Shown: positions 46,617 to 56,420, counted from the stretch's first letter. The stretch is 64,000 nucleotides of DNA from Rhizobium leucaenae USDA 9039 (GCF_000426285.1 NZ_AUFB01000016.1:62001-126000); one strand, 5' to 3'. Notes: generated by a model not told the origin, from the letters alone. Numbers and translations: made by a program.

Positions 46617-47564
46617 ATGCCGTCCTATCGCCCGCCGAAGATCGCTTCTTCCGAGATCACGCCGCGCTCAGTCTATATGAAGCGTCGGGAATTCTTGACG
46701 GCTGTAGCTGGTGCCGGCGTCGCGATTGCCGGTGGGAAAAGCGCTGTTGCCGATGCGTTGAATGCCACGAAGAGCAACTACACGGTCGACGAGAAGCTGA
46801 CGCCGCTCAAGGATGTCACCACTTACAACAATTTCTATGAATTCGGCCTCGACAAGGCCGATCCGGCAAAACTTTCGGGCAACTTCAAGCCACGGCCCTG
46901 GACCGTCACGGTCGACGGCATGGTCAGTAAACCCGGCACATTCGACATCGATGCGCTGATCAAGGACTTTCCGCCGGAAGAGCGCGTCTACCGCATGCGC
47001 TGCGTTGAGGCCTGGTCGATGGTCATCCCCTGGGACGGCTTTCCCCTCTCGGCCCTGCTCGACAAAGTCGAGCCGCTTGGCAGCGCCAAATTCGTCGCCT
47101 TCGAGACTGTCGTGCGGCCGGAGGAGATGCCTGGGCAGTCGGGCGTTTTCCAGTCGCTCAACTGGCCCTATGTCGAAGGCCTGCGGCTCGATGAAGCCCG
47201 CAATCCGCTGACGCTTTTGGCTGTTGGTCTCTATGGCGAAACATTGCCGAATGCGAACGGCGCACCGATCCGCCTTGTCGTGCCCTGGAAATATGGCTTC
47301 AAGGGCATCAAGTCGATCGTGCGCATCACGCTCACCGACAAGCAGCCGCTGAACACCTGGCAAGCAACGAACAGCCAGGAATACGGCTTCTATGCCAACG
47401 TCAATCCGGCAGTCGACCATCCGCGCTGGAGCCAGGCGACCGAGCGCCGCATCGGCGAAGGCGGCTTCTTCGGCGCCAACCGTCACCCCACCCTGCCCTT
47501 CAACGGCTATGCCGATCAGGTCGCGAGCCTTTATGCCGGCATGGACCTTAGGGCGAATTTCTGA
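46617..47564 (+). CDS. msrP: Protein-methionine-sulfoxide reductase catalytic subunit MsrP
   Basis: A 315-residue periplasmic molybdopterin enzyme that repairs oxidised methionine in envelope proteins. A twin-arginine signal ([20 protein letters not shown]) is at residues 21-40. The molybdenum-ligating cysteine is in [20 protein letters not shown] (Cys129). The family end [10 protein letters not shown] is present. An ATG at 46677 directly before the twin-arginine motif is a possible shorter start. The stop overlaps the msrQ start. Confidence 0.94.
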   Translation: MPSYRPPKIASSEITPRSVYMKRREFLTAVAGAGVAIAGGKSAVADALNATKSNYTVDEKLTPLKDVTTYNNFYEFGLDKADPAKLSGNFKPRPWTVTVDGMVSKPGTFDIDALIKDFPPEERVYRMRCVEAWSMVIPWDGFPLSALLDKVEPLGSAKFVAFETVVRPEEMPGQSGVFQSLNWPYVEGLRLDEARNPLTLLAVGLYGETLPNANGAPIRLVVPWKYGFKGIKSIVRITLTDKQPLNTWQATNSQEYGFYANVNPAVDHPRWSQATERRIGEGGFFGANRHPTLPFNGYADQVASLYAGMDLRANF

Positions 47565-48217
47565 TGGCTCTTTCCCTCGCCTTGCCCAAACGCTGGCAGC
47601 CTGCTTCCGTCTGGGCGCTTTATGTCGTCGGCCTGATACCGGCCGCATGGGAGTTCTATCTCGGCGCCACGGACCAGCTCGGCGCCGACGCGGTCAAGAC
47701 TTTCGAACTCTTCCTCGGACTCTGGGCGATCCGCTTCCTGCTGCTGACGCTTGCCGTCACCCCGGCGCGCGATCTCTTCGGCTGGAACTACCTGCGCTAC
47801 CGCCGGGCGCTTGGCCTGCTTTGCTTCTATTACGTGCTGATGCATCTGACGGTCTACATGATCCTCGACCAGGCGCTCGACGTACAGGCAATCATCGACG
47901 ATGTGCTGAAGCGGCCCTTCATCATGTTTGGCATGGCCGCGCTGGTGATGCTGCTGGCGCTGGCCGTGACCTCCAACAATTTTTCGATCAAGCGTCTCGG
48001 CAAGAATTGGATTTGGCTGCACCGGCTGGTCTATATCATCGCCGCCTGCGGCGCGCTGCATTTCGCGCTATCGACCAAGGTGCTGTCGCTGGAGCAATTT
48101 ATCTATATCGGCCTGCTGATCGCCATGATCCTTTATCGGTCGTATCGCCCAATCATGATGGAGAAGCGCAGGGCGGCGCGGAAACCGGCTGCGGTTTCCC
48201 GCTCCAAGGCGGCCTGA
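47564..48217 (+). CDS. msrQ: Protein-methionine-sulfoxide reductase haem-binding subunit MsrQ
   Basis: A 217-residue inner-membrane b-type cytochrome of the ferric-reductase-like family that passes quinol electrons to MsrP. About six membrane helices are visible, with candidate haem ligands in YYVLMHLTVYMI and WLHRLVYIIAACGALHFAL. Its start overlaps the msrP stop by one base, the standard msrPQ arrangement. Confidence 0.93.
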   Translation: MALSLALPKRWQPASVWALYVVGLIPAAWEFYLGATDQLGADAVKTFELFLGLWAIRFLLLTLAVTPARDLFGWNYLRYRRALGLLCFYYVLMHLTVYMILDQALDVQAIIDDVLKRPFIMFGMAALVMLLALAVTSNNFSIKRLGKNWIWLHRLVYIIAACGALHFALSTKVLSLEQFIYIGLLIAMILYRSYRPIMMEKRRAARKPAAVSRSKAA

Positions 48218-48247
48218 ACTCGGCCGCCCGTTCTTTTCAAACAATGG

Positions 48248-49138
48248 TCATTTCGCAGCACTGGCGATCTTGGGCTCGCCCTGCTCCTGCACCTCGACCG
48301 TCGCCGTCAAGCCGGCAATGAGCTTCGTGCCATCAGGCACCTTGTCGAGCGCGATGCGCACTGGCACGCGCTGCGCAAGGCGCACCCAACTAAATGTCGG
48401 CGTGATGTTGGCGAGCAGGCTGCCGGAGGTTCGTTCGCGATCCTCGATGCCATAGGCGATGCTTTCGACATGACCGGTCAGCTTCTCGGCCTGCCCCATC
48501 AGATGAATCGACACCTCATCGCCAATATGGATACGCGGCAGCTTGGTTTCCTCGAAATAGCCTTCGACGCGCAGCGAATCGGTATCGATCAGCGCCACTT
48601 TGGCGGTGCCGGCCGAAACATAGTCGCCGGGACGCAGGCTGAAGTTCGAAATTGTGCCGTTGACGGTAGCACGGACCTCTGAACGATCGAGGTTCAACTG
48701 CGCGAGTTCGCGATTGGCGGTCGCCTGTCGGAGCGCGGCTTCGGCCTGTTGCTCGGTGGTCTGCGCCTGTTCTTTCTGCTGGAGGGAAGCGGCATCGCCG
48801 AGGCGATCCTGCCGCTGCCTTTCACGGCGGGCCTGGTCGAGAGCCGCCTTGCTGCTTGCGAGCGCAGCATCGGCCTGTTCGAGAGCGATGGCGAAGCGAT
48901 CCCGATCGACACGGAAGAGCATATCGCCTTTCTTGACGGTCTGGTTGTCCTTGACGAGCACGTCGCTCACGAGACCGGAGACGTCAGGCGCAATGCCGAC
49001 GACATCGGCCCTGAGGCGCGCATCGCGCGTCCAGGGCTCGTCCATATAATGACCCCAGAGCTGGCGGCCGACATAGACGGCAGCAACGACGAAGAGGAGA
49101 GTGACGGCCACACGACCGATGAGTTTTAACGCATTCAT
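48248..49138 (-). CDS. HlyD/AaeA-type efflux periplasmic adaptor subunit
   Basis: A 296-residue membrane-fusion protein. An N-terminal anchor helix (about 7-24) is followed by a biotinyl-lipoyl-like half motif (GIAPDVSGLVSDVLVKDNQTVKKGDMLF). A coiled-coil hairpin covers about 80-150, then the second lipoyl half (STISNFSLRPGDYV type) and a beta-barrel. It resembles AaeA/EmrA. The ATG at 49138 overlaps the DUF1656 stop by 4 bases; it is the last gene of the marR-aaeB-aaeX-aaeA order. Confidence 0.88.
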   Translation of the reverse strand: MNALKLIGRVAVTLLFVVAAVYVGRQLWGHYMDEPWTRDARLRADVVGIAPDVSGLVSDVLVKDNQTVKKGDMLFRVDRDRFAIALEQADAALASSKAALDQARRERQRQDRLGDAASLQQKEQAQTTEQQAEAALRQATANRELAQLNLDRSEVRATVNGTISNFSLRPGDYVSAGTAKVALIDTDSLRVEGYFEETKLPRIHIGDEVSIHLMGQAEKLTGHVESIAYGIEDRERTSGSLLANITPTFSWVRLAQRVPVRIALDKVPDGTKLIAGLTATVEVQEQGEPKIASAAK

Positions 49139-49344
49139 GTGAAGTACCAACGAGAGACAGAGGAGATGGCGCCGAGCAGCAGGACGTAAAGCGCGAGATC
49201 GAAAAGACCGCGATGCCAGACCAGAGTGTAGGCTCCGATCCAGGCGAGCAGGCGCCTGAGGATGATGACGGCAAACAGCGTCACGAGCATGAGAACGAGA
49301 AGGCGTGGTATATAGACGCCATAAAGATCGAATTCTGCGGGCAT
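49135..49344 (-). CDS. DUF1656 (AaeX-like) small membrane protein
   Basis: A 69-residue protein with two hydrophobic helices, typical of the DUF1656/AaeX family (MPAEFDLYGVYIPRLLVLML, then WHRGLFDLALYVLLLG). These small proteins always sit between FUSC-type pumps and HlyD-type adaptors; their role is unknown. The ATG at 49344 follows the FUSC gene stop by 4 bases. Confidence 0.87.
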   Translation of the reverse strand: MPAEFDLYGVYIPRLLVLMLVTLFAVIILRRLLAWIGAYTLVWHRGLFDLALYVLLLGAISSVSRWYFT

Positions 49345-49348
49345 GATG

Positions 49349-51421
49349 CTACTCGGCGGCAATGGAATGAGGTTGGGTTATGTCCGATACGGGCGGTCGC
49401 CAGCTCGCCGGCGGCTCGGCATGGGGAAAGAGCGCCCGGCGAAGGCCAACGAGAGCATCGAGGCTTGCCCGGCCGGAGTGGCGCTTTTCCTGCGCGACTG
49501 CTTCAAGGCTTTGATCGATCGACACGCGCAGTTCGTCGGAGGGATCGATGGCACGCTTGGCCTTCAGCCTCGAGCGATAGAAATCCGATACGCCGATCAG
49601 GACTTCGCTGACGGATGCGGCCGAAGCGGAGCTTAGATGACCGCGCTCCCTCTGCAGCATCAGCACATTGAAGCCGAGACGGACATCGGCATAGCCGTCA
49701 ACCTTCTTCAGCTCGCGGTCTTCGATGCCCGCAAGGCGGGGCACGAGCTGGCCCAGACGGTCGAGGATGCGGCCGGACAGGCGTTCGTGATCGGCACGGC
49801 GGATACCCGCCGCGGTTTCGGCAAGGTCGGTCCAGCCCGCTCGCACCAGCCGCCAGGCGGCGAGTTCCGAACCGAAGGGACGGGTGAGCAAGGTCCAGAC
49901 GAGAGCGAAGCCGACGCCTGCCAAGGCTGCGATCGCGCTGTTGGCAAAGCTGGCGAAATCGGCCGTATAACGATCCTGCAGAGCGATGAAGGTGGCGCCA
50001 TTTACCGCCAGCAGCATGGCGAGCATGTTGGTTTGCGGGCGCGGTATCAAGAGGCCCATGACCAGGAAAGGCGGGGCAAAGATCAGCACCAGCATCTCAA
50101 AGCCGGAGATCGACGGCAATATGCCGAAAATGTAGATGCAGGCGATAAGCAGACTTGCAGCGCACCAGATGAACATCGAGGTGATGAAGGGTGCAGGCCG
50201 GTCCAGCGAGGCGAAAAACGAGCAGGCAACGGCCGCCATGGTGACGAAGCCGGCGCCATCCACCCATCCGGAATAGATCCAGAAGAAGCAGGCGACCGCG
50301 ATCCCGACGACGACCGCACCGGCCGAGAACGCAAGCAGCGCATAGTCGTAGTGCCGGCTGCGTCCGACGACATTGCGGTGACGGAAGGTGGGGCGCCAGG
50401 CGCCGACCTGCTGCCCGGACATGATCTGATCGCGCAGCGTCAGGCAATCCTGCCAGAGATCGACGATTTCCTTCAGGCGGACCAGAGCGCTGGACCGGAC
50501 GAGGTCATCCCAACCGAGATCCAGGTCATTCTGCTGCAATTCCTCGATCTCTTCCGATAGAGCATCGGCGGCATTGTCGGCCCTGCCTCGCCCGCCCTGA
50601 GCGAGCCAGTCGGCGACTTCGTTGAGGACGGCGACCAGTTCCTGCGGCAGCGGCTTGCCGCCGGCCTTCAGCGCGTACAGGCGATCGGCGAGAGAGGAGA
50701 AGAGCGGCAGCAGCATCAACAGGCGACCGCGCAATTCGCGCGAATGCCTGACGATATCGCGGCTGCCTGCGTCATAGCGCAACTGACTGATGACAAAATC
50801 GAGACCGGTGACGTCGGCGGCAAGCTTCTGCCGCTTCAGCGGAGTTGCCGGGGAAGCACCCTCCCCACGCAGGATTTCGTCTGCCCAGGTGCCGGCATCA
50901 TCCAGCCAGGAGCTAATGCGCTGGCCAAGAACGGTACCGACGCTGCTCGGAAAGACGACGGCGCTGACGACGCTGGCGCAGACGATGCCGATGATGATCT
51001 CCTCGGACCTGGCAACCGCCACATCGAATACGGTCTCCGGCGCGCCGACGGTCGGAAGCGCAATCAGCGGCAGCGAATAACCGGCCAGCATGAAGACATA
51101 GCTGCGCGAGGTACGGTCAAGCATCGAGATGAACAGCAGGGTGCCCGTCCACAATGCGACGACGACGGAGAGCAATTCCGGCGCATTGACGAAGAGCGGC
51201 ACGAGGATCACCGATGCGCAGGCGCCGATCAGCGTGCCGAGAGCACGATAGAGCCCTTTCGAGCTGGTTGCGCCGGCAAGCGGATTGGCGACCACATAGA
51301 CAGCCGCCATCGCCCAATAGGGACGCGGCAGGTCCAGCGACAGCGCAATGAACAGCGCCAGGATGGCCGCAATGAAGGCTTTGACGGAAAACAACCAGTC
51401 GCGCCAGGATGGAATGCTCAT
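49349..51421 (-). CDS. FUSC family (AaeB-like) aromatic acid efflux pump
   Basis: A 690-residue inner-membrane protein with two blocks of about five or six membrane helices (about 10-160 and 375-520) separated and followed by cytoplasmic helical domains. It is typical of the FUSC/AaeB family, which exports aromatic carboxylic acids such as p-hydroxybenzoate or confers fusaric-acid resistance. DLPRPYWAMAAVYVVANPLAGATSSK is the family opening. Its ATG overlaps the marR stop by 4 bases, so the regulator is the first gene of the operon. Confidence 0.88.
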   Translation of the reverse strand: MSIPSWRDWLFSVKAFIAAILALFIALSLDLPRPYWAMAAVYVVANPLAGATSSKGLYRALGTLIGACASVILVPLFVNAPELLSVVVALWTGTLLFISMLDRTSRSYVFMLAGYSLPLIALPTVGAPETVFDVAVARSEEIIIGIVCASVVSAVVFPSSVGTVLGQRISSWLDDAGTWADEILRGEGASPATPLKRQKLAADVTGLDFVISQLRYDAGSRDIVRHSRELRGRLLMLLPLFSSLADRLYALKAGGKPLPQELVAVLNEVADWLAQGGRGRADNAADALSEEIEELQQNDLDLGWDDLVRSSALVRLKEIVDLWQDCLTLRDQIMSGQQVGAWRPTFRHRNVVGRSRHYDYALLAFSAGAVVVGIAVACFFWIYSGWVDGAGFVTMAAVACSFFASLDRPAPFITSMFIWCAASLLIACIYIFGILPSISGFEMLVLIFAPPFLVMGLLIPRPQTNMLAMLLAVNGATFIALQDRYTADFASFANSAIAALAGVGFALVWTLLTRPFGSELAAWRLVRAGWTDLAETAAGIRRADHERLSGRILDRLGQLVPRLAGIEDRELKKVDGYADVRLGFNVLMLQRERGHLSSASAASVSEVLIGVSDFYRSRLKAKRAIDPSDELRVSIDQSLEAVAQEKRHSGRASLDALVGLRRALFPHAEPPASWRPPVSDITQPHSIAAE

Positions 51422-51894
51422 AGGGCTTTCTCCCGCTCCCGCTCGGCTTCGCTGGTCTTCGGCGATTCAAACTCCTCGAAAGCCTTCAGAACACGAACAG
51501 CAGCTTCGATATCGGCCGGGTCGACATGGGCGAGGATCTTGCCACGCAGTTCGTCAAGCGCGTCCTCCATGCGGGAAGCCAGCACCTCGCCTTCGGTGGT
51601 CAGCCACAGACCCTTCGCGCGGCGGTCCGTCGGATCATCCTTGCGGATGACGAGATCCATGCTTTCGAGCTGATCGAGCAGACGGACCAAAGACGGGCCT
51701 TCGATGCCGACATAGGTGGCAAGAACCACCTGCCGGACACCTCCCCCGAGACGGCCGATCCAAAGCAGCGGCGCAGCCGCAGCCTCCGATATGCCATAGG
51801 AGCTGAGCGCAAGATCGACCACCCGGCGCCATTGGCGACCGGTCGTGAGCAGATTGGCGGTGAAGAGGCGTTGCAAGGCGGTCAGCGATTTCAT
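51418..51894 (-). CDS. MarR family transcriptional regulator of the efflux operon
   Basis: A 158-residue winged-helix regulator. The DNA-binding segment includes RQVVLATYVGIEGPSLVRLLDQLESMDLVIRKDDPTDRRAKGL. It is the first gene of the operon, coupled by ATGA to the FUSC pump gene. MarR proteins typically release DNA on binding phenolic compounds, which would also be the pump substrates. A TTAG-CA-CTAA site lies just upstream. Confidence 0.88.
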   Translation of the reverse strand: MKSLTALQRLFTANLLTTGRQWRRVVDLALSSYGISEAAAAPLLWIGRLGGGVRQVVLATYVGIEGPSLVRLLDQLESMDLVIRKDDPTDRRAKGLWLTTEGEVLASRMEDALDELRGKILAHVDPADIEAAVRVLKAFEEFESPKTSEAEREREKAL

Positions 51895-51903
51895 GCAAAT
51901 CTA

Positions 51904-51944
51904 TTAGCACTAAACTAATTAGGATTCAAACTATTTCGATTCAA
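51904..51944 (-). promoter_or_regulatory. Promoter and MarR-like operator of the efflux operon
   Basis: On the minus strand, TTGAAT (51939-51944) and TAATTA (51916-51921) are spaced 17 bases as -35 and -10. The near-palindrome TTAGCACTAA (51904-51913), of the TTAGnnCTAA form common for MarR sites, sits just downstream of the -10. GATTCAAA occurs twice, 15 bases apart. Confidence 0.55.
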
Positions 51945-51973
51945 AGTGATATTGTCGCCGCTCGAACCGACGC

Positions 51974-52600
51974 TTACCGATCGGTGCAGCTAAGATAGGA
52001 GCAGATCATCTTGACCAGTTCCTGCTTCAACTCCGGGGAATCCAATGTGCCTTTCCGCGCTCCGTTGTGGATCACGCCTTCGACCGCGCCGGATAGAAGT
52101 TGCGCAAGGACATCGTCGGAGGGACCCGCACCTGCACCGCGATGGGCAGCGACAAAATCTCTGTAGCGACTTTGATAGTCTGCCACAAAGGCGTCATGGG
52201 CCGATCTCGACCCCTCAAGCCCGGGCACCTCATCCAGAAGCACCCTGTGAAGCTCGGGATTCACGTTGTGAGCATCTATCATTCCCTGGACAAGAGCTTC
52301 GACGCTCTGCTGCAGTGGCAAGTCGCTCGCGGTCGCTTGACGCAGGACGGCCAGAACTTCGTCGAAATGGCGGCGCCTTATCGCTTCCACCAAAGAGAGT
52401 TTGTCGGGAAAATACTGATAGAGAGAACCGATGCTGACCCCCGCGACGGCCGCCACTATATTGGTCGTGAACCCGGCCCATTCGCGATCGCCCAAAATGC
52501 GAGCACCGGCCTCAATAATGGCGTCGACCGTTGCCCGCGAGCGGGCCTGGCTTGGCTTTTTGCGCATCGGCGAACGCAGTCTTTTAATGCGAGTAGACAT
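51974..52600 (-). CDS. TetR/AcrR family transcriptional regulator
   Basis: A 208-residue repressor with an N-terminal helix-turn-helix (GFTTNIVAAVAGVSIGSLYQYFPDKLSLVEAI) and a helical C-terminal domain. The ATG at 52600 has AGGGAG upstream. A second start at 52567 (MRKKPSQARS) would match common relatives and leave an 11-bp inverted repeat entirely outside the coding region. It is divergent from a DinB-family gene, its probable target. Confidence 0.87.
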   Translation of the reverse strand: MSTRIKRLRSPMRKKPSQARSRATVDAIIEAGARILGDREWAGFTTNIVAAVAGVSIGSLYQYFPDKLSLVEAIRRRHFDEVLAVLRQATASDLPLQQSVEALVQGMIDAHNVNPELHRVLLDEVPGLEGSRSAHDAFVADYQSRYRDFVAAHRGAGAGPSDDVLAQLLSGAVEGVIHNGARKGTLDSPELKQELVKMICSYLSCTDR

Positions 52601-52641
52601 ACGCTCCCTGCTCCATGAAAATGTGAACACTCTACTCGCAT
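52587..52641. promoter_or_regulatory. Inverted-repeat operator between tetR and the DinB gene
   Basis: ATGCGAGTAGA (52587-52597) and its exact complement TCTACTCGCAT (52631-52641) are separated by 33 bases. One copy overlaps the first codons of the TetR gene if it starts at 52600. Confidence 0.5.
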
Positions 52642-52671
52642 TTTTCCCGAGGACGAAAGGGCAACATCCTC

Positions 52672-53190
52672 ATGAGCGAATTGTCACTGCTGCAGACTCT
52701 TTTCCGCTATCAGGCGTCGGCAAACCAAGAATTGCTGGACGCGATCGGCCGCTTCGATCCGGTCCGCCACGACAAAGAGCGTCATCAGTCAATACGCTTA
52801 ATGAATCACTCACTGATTGTCGGCCGGATATTTGCAGCGCATCTTACCGGGCAGGAGCATGGCTATACGGACGACAATACGCCGGAGACACCTTCCCTGC
52901 CCGATCTTCATGCCGCGCTCACGGCGTCGGATCAGTGGTATCTGCAATATCTCGAAAACATCACCCCGGAGCTTCTGTCCGAAGCCCTGCCATTTGTCTT
53001 CACAGACGGAGACAGAGGCTGCATGACGCGCCAGGAAATGCTCCTGCACATCGTCACGCATGGAGGCTATCACAGGGGCGAGATTGGCCGCCTCCTGACA
53101 CAGCTCTCCATCACCCCGCCCTGGGATACACTTGCGGTTCATCTTCACCGCGCTGACCCCTCACGGCGGCTGGCGGTTGCTGCAGAATGA
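52672..53190 (+). CDS. DinB family protein
   Basis: A 172-residue four-helix-bundle protein of the DinB/YfiT-like family. The metal-binding histidines are candidates in RLMNHSLIVGRIF and MLLHIVTHGGYHRGEIGRLL. Such proteins are putative thiol-dependent S-transferases; the true reaction is unknown. It is divergent from a TetR regulator, with GAGGACGAAAGG ahead of the ATG region. Confidence 0.83.
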   Translation: MSELSLLQTLFRYQASANQELLDAIGRFDPVRHDKERHQSIRLMNHSLIVGRIFAAHLTGQEHGYTDDNTPETPSLPDLHAALTASDQWYLQYLENITPELLSEALPFVFTDGDRGCMTRQEMLLHIVTHGGYHRGEIGRLLTQLSITPPWDTLAVHLHRADPSRRLAVAAE

Positions 53191-53203
53191 AGCGCCCGGC
53201 ACG

Positions 53204-53611
53204 TCAGGCCAAGCGTTTTCGGCTCGATAGACTCCAATCCAGCGCCAGTGCCATTGCGATACCCGTGGCATAGGCGAGCATGTTCCAGGGCGAGAATACC
53301 CGCCCCAACAACAGGGCTCCAGCCGTGGTCAATCGAAACGCATCCAACGCCGGGGTATGCCAAAGCCTGAAAAGCTCGACGAGCACGGCAACGATGAGCG
53401 CCATGGTGAGCGTCATCCGTCGCGCCCCGGCGAAGACCGTGGCGAGCAGCCAGTAGACCATGGCTCCCCATAAGATCGAGCCACCATATTTCACGATCTG
53501 GAATGACAGATGCGCGGCATATCCGAACCGCCTGAGCGCGAGGCCGCAGACTATCGTCAGCACCAGCGCCAGACACACACCTATTCTCCTGCGCGTCAAT
53601 TTCGGCTGCAT
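53204..53611 (-). CDS. DUF2809 family membrane protein
   Basis: A 135-residue membrane protein with about four helices, matching the DUF2809 pattern: CGLALRRFG, a KYGGSILWGAMVYWLL segment, VELFRLWHTPALDAFRLTTAGALLLGRVFSPWNMLAYATGI. Function unknown. It ends 13 bases from the convergent DinB gene. Confidence 0.8.
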   Translation of the reverse strand: MQPKLTRRRIGVCLALVLTIVCGLALRRFGYAAHLSFQIVKYGGSILWGAMVYWLLATVFAGARRMTLTMALIVAVLVELFRLWHTPALDAFRLTTAGALLLGRVFSPWNMLAYATGIAMALALDWSLSSRKRLA

Positions 53612-53730
53612 GCCCGACAGTGCCTTTCACAGATAGATCCCCATAAATCGGCGTCCGATTTAGCAATGAAGCAGCGACATTCCATAGAAGTCACGGGAAT
53701 GAAAGGCCGTTTCCGCAAGCCAAAACGACA

Positions 53731-53760
53731 AAAGGCCGGATGATCGCTCATCCGGCCTTT
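53731..53760 (-). terminator. Terminator of the alpha ribosomal operon after rplQ
   Basis: A perfect 13-bp stem (AAAGGCCGGATGA and its complement) with a 4-base loop. On the minus strand it ends in TTTTGTCGTTTT, 26 bases after the rplQ stop. Confidence 0.88.
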
Positions 53761-53785
53761 TAATCTTGTATTCGAAGCGAGCCGA

Positions 53786-54208
53786 TTAAGCGGCGGCAGC
53801 TTCTTCCTCCGCAGCAACGCGAGCCTTGTCGGCTGCGCCCTTGGCGAGGGTGTCGCGATCGACGAATTCGACGACGGCGAGAGCGGCATTATCGCCCTGG
53901 CGGAAGCCGGCCTTCATGATGCGCAGGTAGCCGCCGTTGCGGGTGGCGTAGCGCGTTGCAATCGCGTCGAAGAGCTTCGAAACAACGGCGGCGTCGCGGA
54001 TCTGCGAGATGGCCTGACGACGAGCGTGCAGGTCGCCGCGCTTGCCGAGGGTGACCAGCTTCTCGACGATCGGACGAATTTCCTTCGCCTTCGGGAGCGT
54101 GGTGACGATCTGCTCATGGGTGATGAGCGAAGCCGCCATGTTGGCGAACATCGCCTTACGGTGGCTAGCGGTTCTATTCAGCTTGCGGCCGGCTTTACCG
54201 TGGCGCAT
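53786..54208 (-). CDS. rplQ: 50S ribosomal protein L17
   Basis: A 140-residue L17, last gene of the alpha operon. The canonical N-terminus [25 protein letters not shown] and the motif [20 protein letters not shown] are present. The C-terminal extension is alanine and glutamate rich, usual in alphaproteobacteria. It lies 45 bases after rpoA. Confidence 0.97.
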   Translation of the reverse strand: MRHGKAGRKLNRTASHRKAMFANMAASLITHEQIVTTLPKAKEIRPIVEKLVTLGKRGDLHARRQAISQIRDAAVVSKLFDAIATRYATRNGGYLRIMKAGFRQGDNAALAVVEFVDRDTLAKGAADKARVAAEEEAAAA

Positions 54209-54253
54209 GGCTATTCTCCTTCACTTGCTGGCATTCGCCCGCAGTTTGATTGG

Positions 54254-55264
54254 TTAGTATTGGTCTTCGTAGCGCTTGGCGAGATCTTCGATGTTCTCGG
54301 GCGGCCATGCCGGCACTTCCATGCCAAGGTGCAGGCCCATGGAAGCGAGAACTTCCTTGATTTCGTTCAGCGACTTGCGACCAAAATTCGGCGTGCGGAG
54401 CATTTCTGCTTCGGTCTTCTGAATGAGGTCGCCGATATAGACGATGTTGTCGTTCTTCAGGCAGTTTGCCGAGCGAACAGACAGTTCCAGTTCGTCCACC
54501 TTCTTGAGGAGCGCCGGGTTGAAAGCAAGTTCGGTGACTGCTTCTTCTTCGGCTTCCTTCTGCGGCTCGTCGAAGTTGACGAAGACGCCAAGCTGATCCT
54601 GGAGGATGCGAGCCGCAAAAGCGACGGCATCTTCGCCGGTGATCGAACCATCAGTTTCGATCGACATGCTCAGCTTGTCGTAGTCGAGAACCTGTCCTTC
54701 GCGGGTGTTTTCAACCTTGTAGGACACCTTCTTGACCGGCGAATAGAGGCTGTCGACCGGGATGAGGCCGATCGGAGCATCTTCCGCACGATTACGCTCG
54801 GCCGGGACATAGCCCTTGCCGTTGTTGACGGTGAATTCCATGCGGATTTCGGCGCCCTCGTCGAGCGTGCAGATGACATGCTCGGGGTTGAGGATTTCGA
54901 TGTCGCCGACCGTCTGGATGTCGCCAGCCGTTACCACGCCTGGGCCCTGCTTGCGCACGACCATGCGCTTGCTGTCATCGCCGTCCATCTTGATGGCGAT
55001 TTCCTTGATGTTCAGCACGATGTCCGTCACGTCTTCCCGAACACCCGGGATAGAGGAGAACTCATGCAGCACGCCGTCGATCTGCACGGCCGTCACAGCG
55101 GCGCCGCGCAGAGAGGACAGCAGAACGCGGCGCAGCGCGTTCCCGAGGGTAAGACCGAAGCCACGCTCCAGCGGTTCGGCCACGAGCGTTGCCTTGGTGC
55201 GGCCGCTCGAGGAGAACTCGACCTTGTTCGGCTTGATCAGTTCCTGCCAGTTTTTCTGAATCAT
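54254..55264 (-). CDS. rpoA: DNA-directed RNA polymerase subunit alpha
   Basis: A 336-residue alpha subunit. The N-terminal dimerisation domain covers about 1-230 ([26 protein letters not shown]). The C-terminal domain covers about 250-325 ([30 protein letters not shown]) and binds UP elements and activators. The start [17 protein letters not shown] at 55264 is the conserved alphaproteobacterial one; a frame to 55402 is not coding. Confidence 0.98.
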   Translation of the reverse strand: MIQKNWQELIKPNKVEFSSSGRTKATLVAEPLERGFGLTLGNALRRVLLSSLRGAAVTAVQIDGVLHEFSSIPGVREDVTDIVLNIKEIAIKMDGDDSKRMVVRKQGPGVVTAGDIQTVGDIEILNPEHVICTLDEGAEIRMEFTVNNGKGYVPAERNRAEDAPIGLIPVDSLYSPVKKVSYKVENTREGQVLDYDKLSMSIETDGSITGEDAVAFAARILQDQLGVFVNFDEPQKEAEEEAVTELAFNPALLKKVDELELSVRSANCLKNDNIVYIGDLIQKTEAEMLRTPNFGRKSLNEIKEVLASMGLHLGMEVPAWPPENIEDLAKRYEDQY

Positions 55265-55367
55265 GTTCTTGCCTTCCGTTCGTTGCCACCATCCAATCGT
55301 GGCAACCGAGCTTGAGAAGCACCAAGCCGGGCGCGGACGCGCCGGCTGGTGTCGTGAGTGGCGATGA

Positions 55368-55757
55368 TCAGACGCGGCGCTTCTTGCGCGGGCGGCAACC
55401 ATTGTGCGGGATCGGGGTCACGTCGCGGATGGACGTGATCATGAAACCGGCAGCCTGGAGCGCGCGCAAAGCGGATTCACGACCGGAGCCCGGACCGCAA
55501 ACTTCGACTTCCAGCGACTTCATGCCATGTTCCTGGGCCTTCTTGGCGCAGTCTTCAGCAGCGATCTGAGCAGCGAACGGGGTCGACTTGCGCGAACCCT
55601 TGAAGCCCTTGGCACCGGCAGACGACCAGGCAATGGCGTTGCCCTGTGCGTCGGTGATGGTGATCATCGTGTTGTTGAAGGTCGAATTGACGTGCGCAAC
55701 GCCCGACGTGATATTCTTGCGCTCGCGACGGCGAACGCGGACGGCTTCCTTGGCCAT
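55368..55757 (-). CDS. rpsK: 30S ribosomal protein S11
   Basis: A 129-residue S11. Signatures are [39 protein letters not shown] and the end [19 protein letters not shown]. It binds 16S rRNA at the platform. Second gene of the alpha operon. Confidence 0.98.
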   Translation of the reverse strand: MAKEAVRVRRRERKNITSGVAHVNSTFNNTMITITDAQGNAIAWSSAGAKGFKGSRKSTPFAAQIAAEDCAKKAQEHGMKSLEVEVCGPGSGRESALRALQAAGFMITSIRDVTPIPHNGCRPRKKRRV

Positions 55758-55890
55758 GGTAGTCCTTTCTTGGATCTCTTCACCGCCGTAATGCCAGCGG
55801 CTACACCGGAGCGACGCCTAAATGGCCCCGCTCCAAACTCAAAAGAGGCCGGCGCAGACCGCCAGCCTCCCAAATCCGGTTTCCCGGAAA

Positions 55891-56259
55891 TTACTTCTTC
55901 TTACCAGCGATAGCCTTTGCCGGACCCTTGCGGGTGCGAGCATTGGTATGGGTGCGCTGGCCGCGAACCGGCAGGCCGCGACGATGACGCAGGCCGCGGT
56001 AGCTGCCAAGGTCCATCAGACGCTTGATGTTCATCGCGGTTTCGCGACGAAGGTCGCCTTCGACCTGATAGTCGCGGTCGATGGTTTCGCGGATCTGCAG
56101 AACTTCAGCGTCCGTCAACTGATTGACGCGACGTTCGGCCGGAATACCGACCTTCTCGCAGATTTCCTGTGCAAACTTCGGTCCGATCCCGTGAATGTAG
56201 CGAAGCGCAATTACTACGCGCTTTGCAGTCGGGATGTTGACGCCAGCGATACGAGCCAC
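55891..56259 (-). CDS. rpsM: 30S ribosomal protein S13
   Basis: A 122-residue S13, with [26 protein letters not shown] at the start and the basic tail [28 protein letters not shown] that reaches the P-site tRNA. First gene of the alpha operon; a promoter-like sequence lies in the 218-base gap before it. No rpmJ is present between secY/adk and rpsM. Confidence 0.98.
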   Translation of the reverse strand: MARIAGVNIPTAKRVVIALRYIHGIGPKFAQEICEKVGIPAERRVNQLTDAEVLQIRETIDRDYQVEGDLRRETAMNIKRLMDLGSYRGLRHRRGLPVRGQRTHTNARTRKGPAKAIAGKKK

Positions 56260-56420
56260 GCCTGTTCTCCTTGCATTCCCTCAGCCTGAGCGAAGGGCTT
56301 TGTTATGCAGCCCTGGAGCTGCTTGTTCAAACTTGGGTCCGTAACACGTCAAAACGACCGTACCCGGACTTCCCTACGGAAATCCGCGCCGATCGCATGG
56401 CATGTCGCGAGTTGGCGCGG

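Noticed and set aside
54026-55315. 429-codon plus-strand frame over rplQ and rpoA
   Set aside because: Antisense shadow of conserved ribosomal and polymerase genes.
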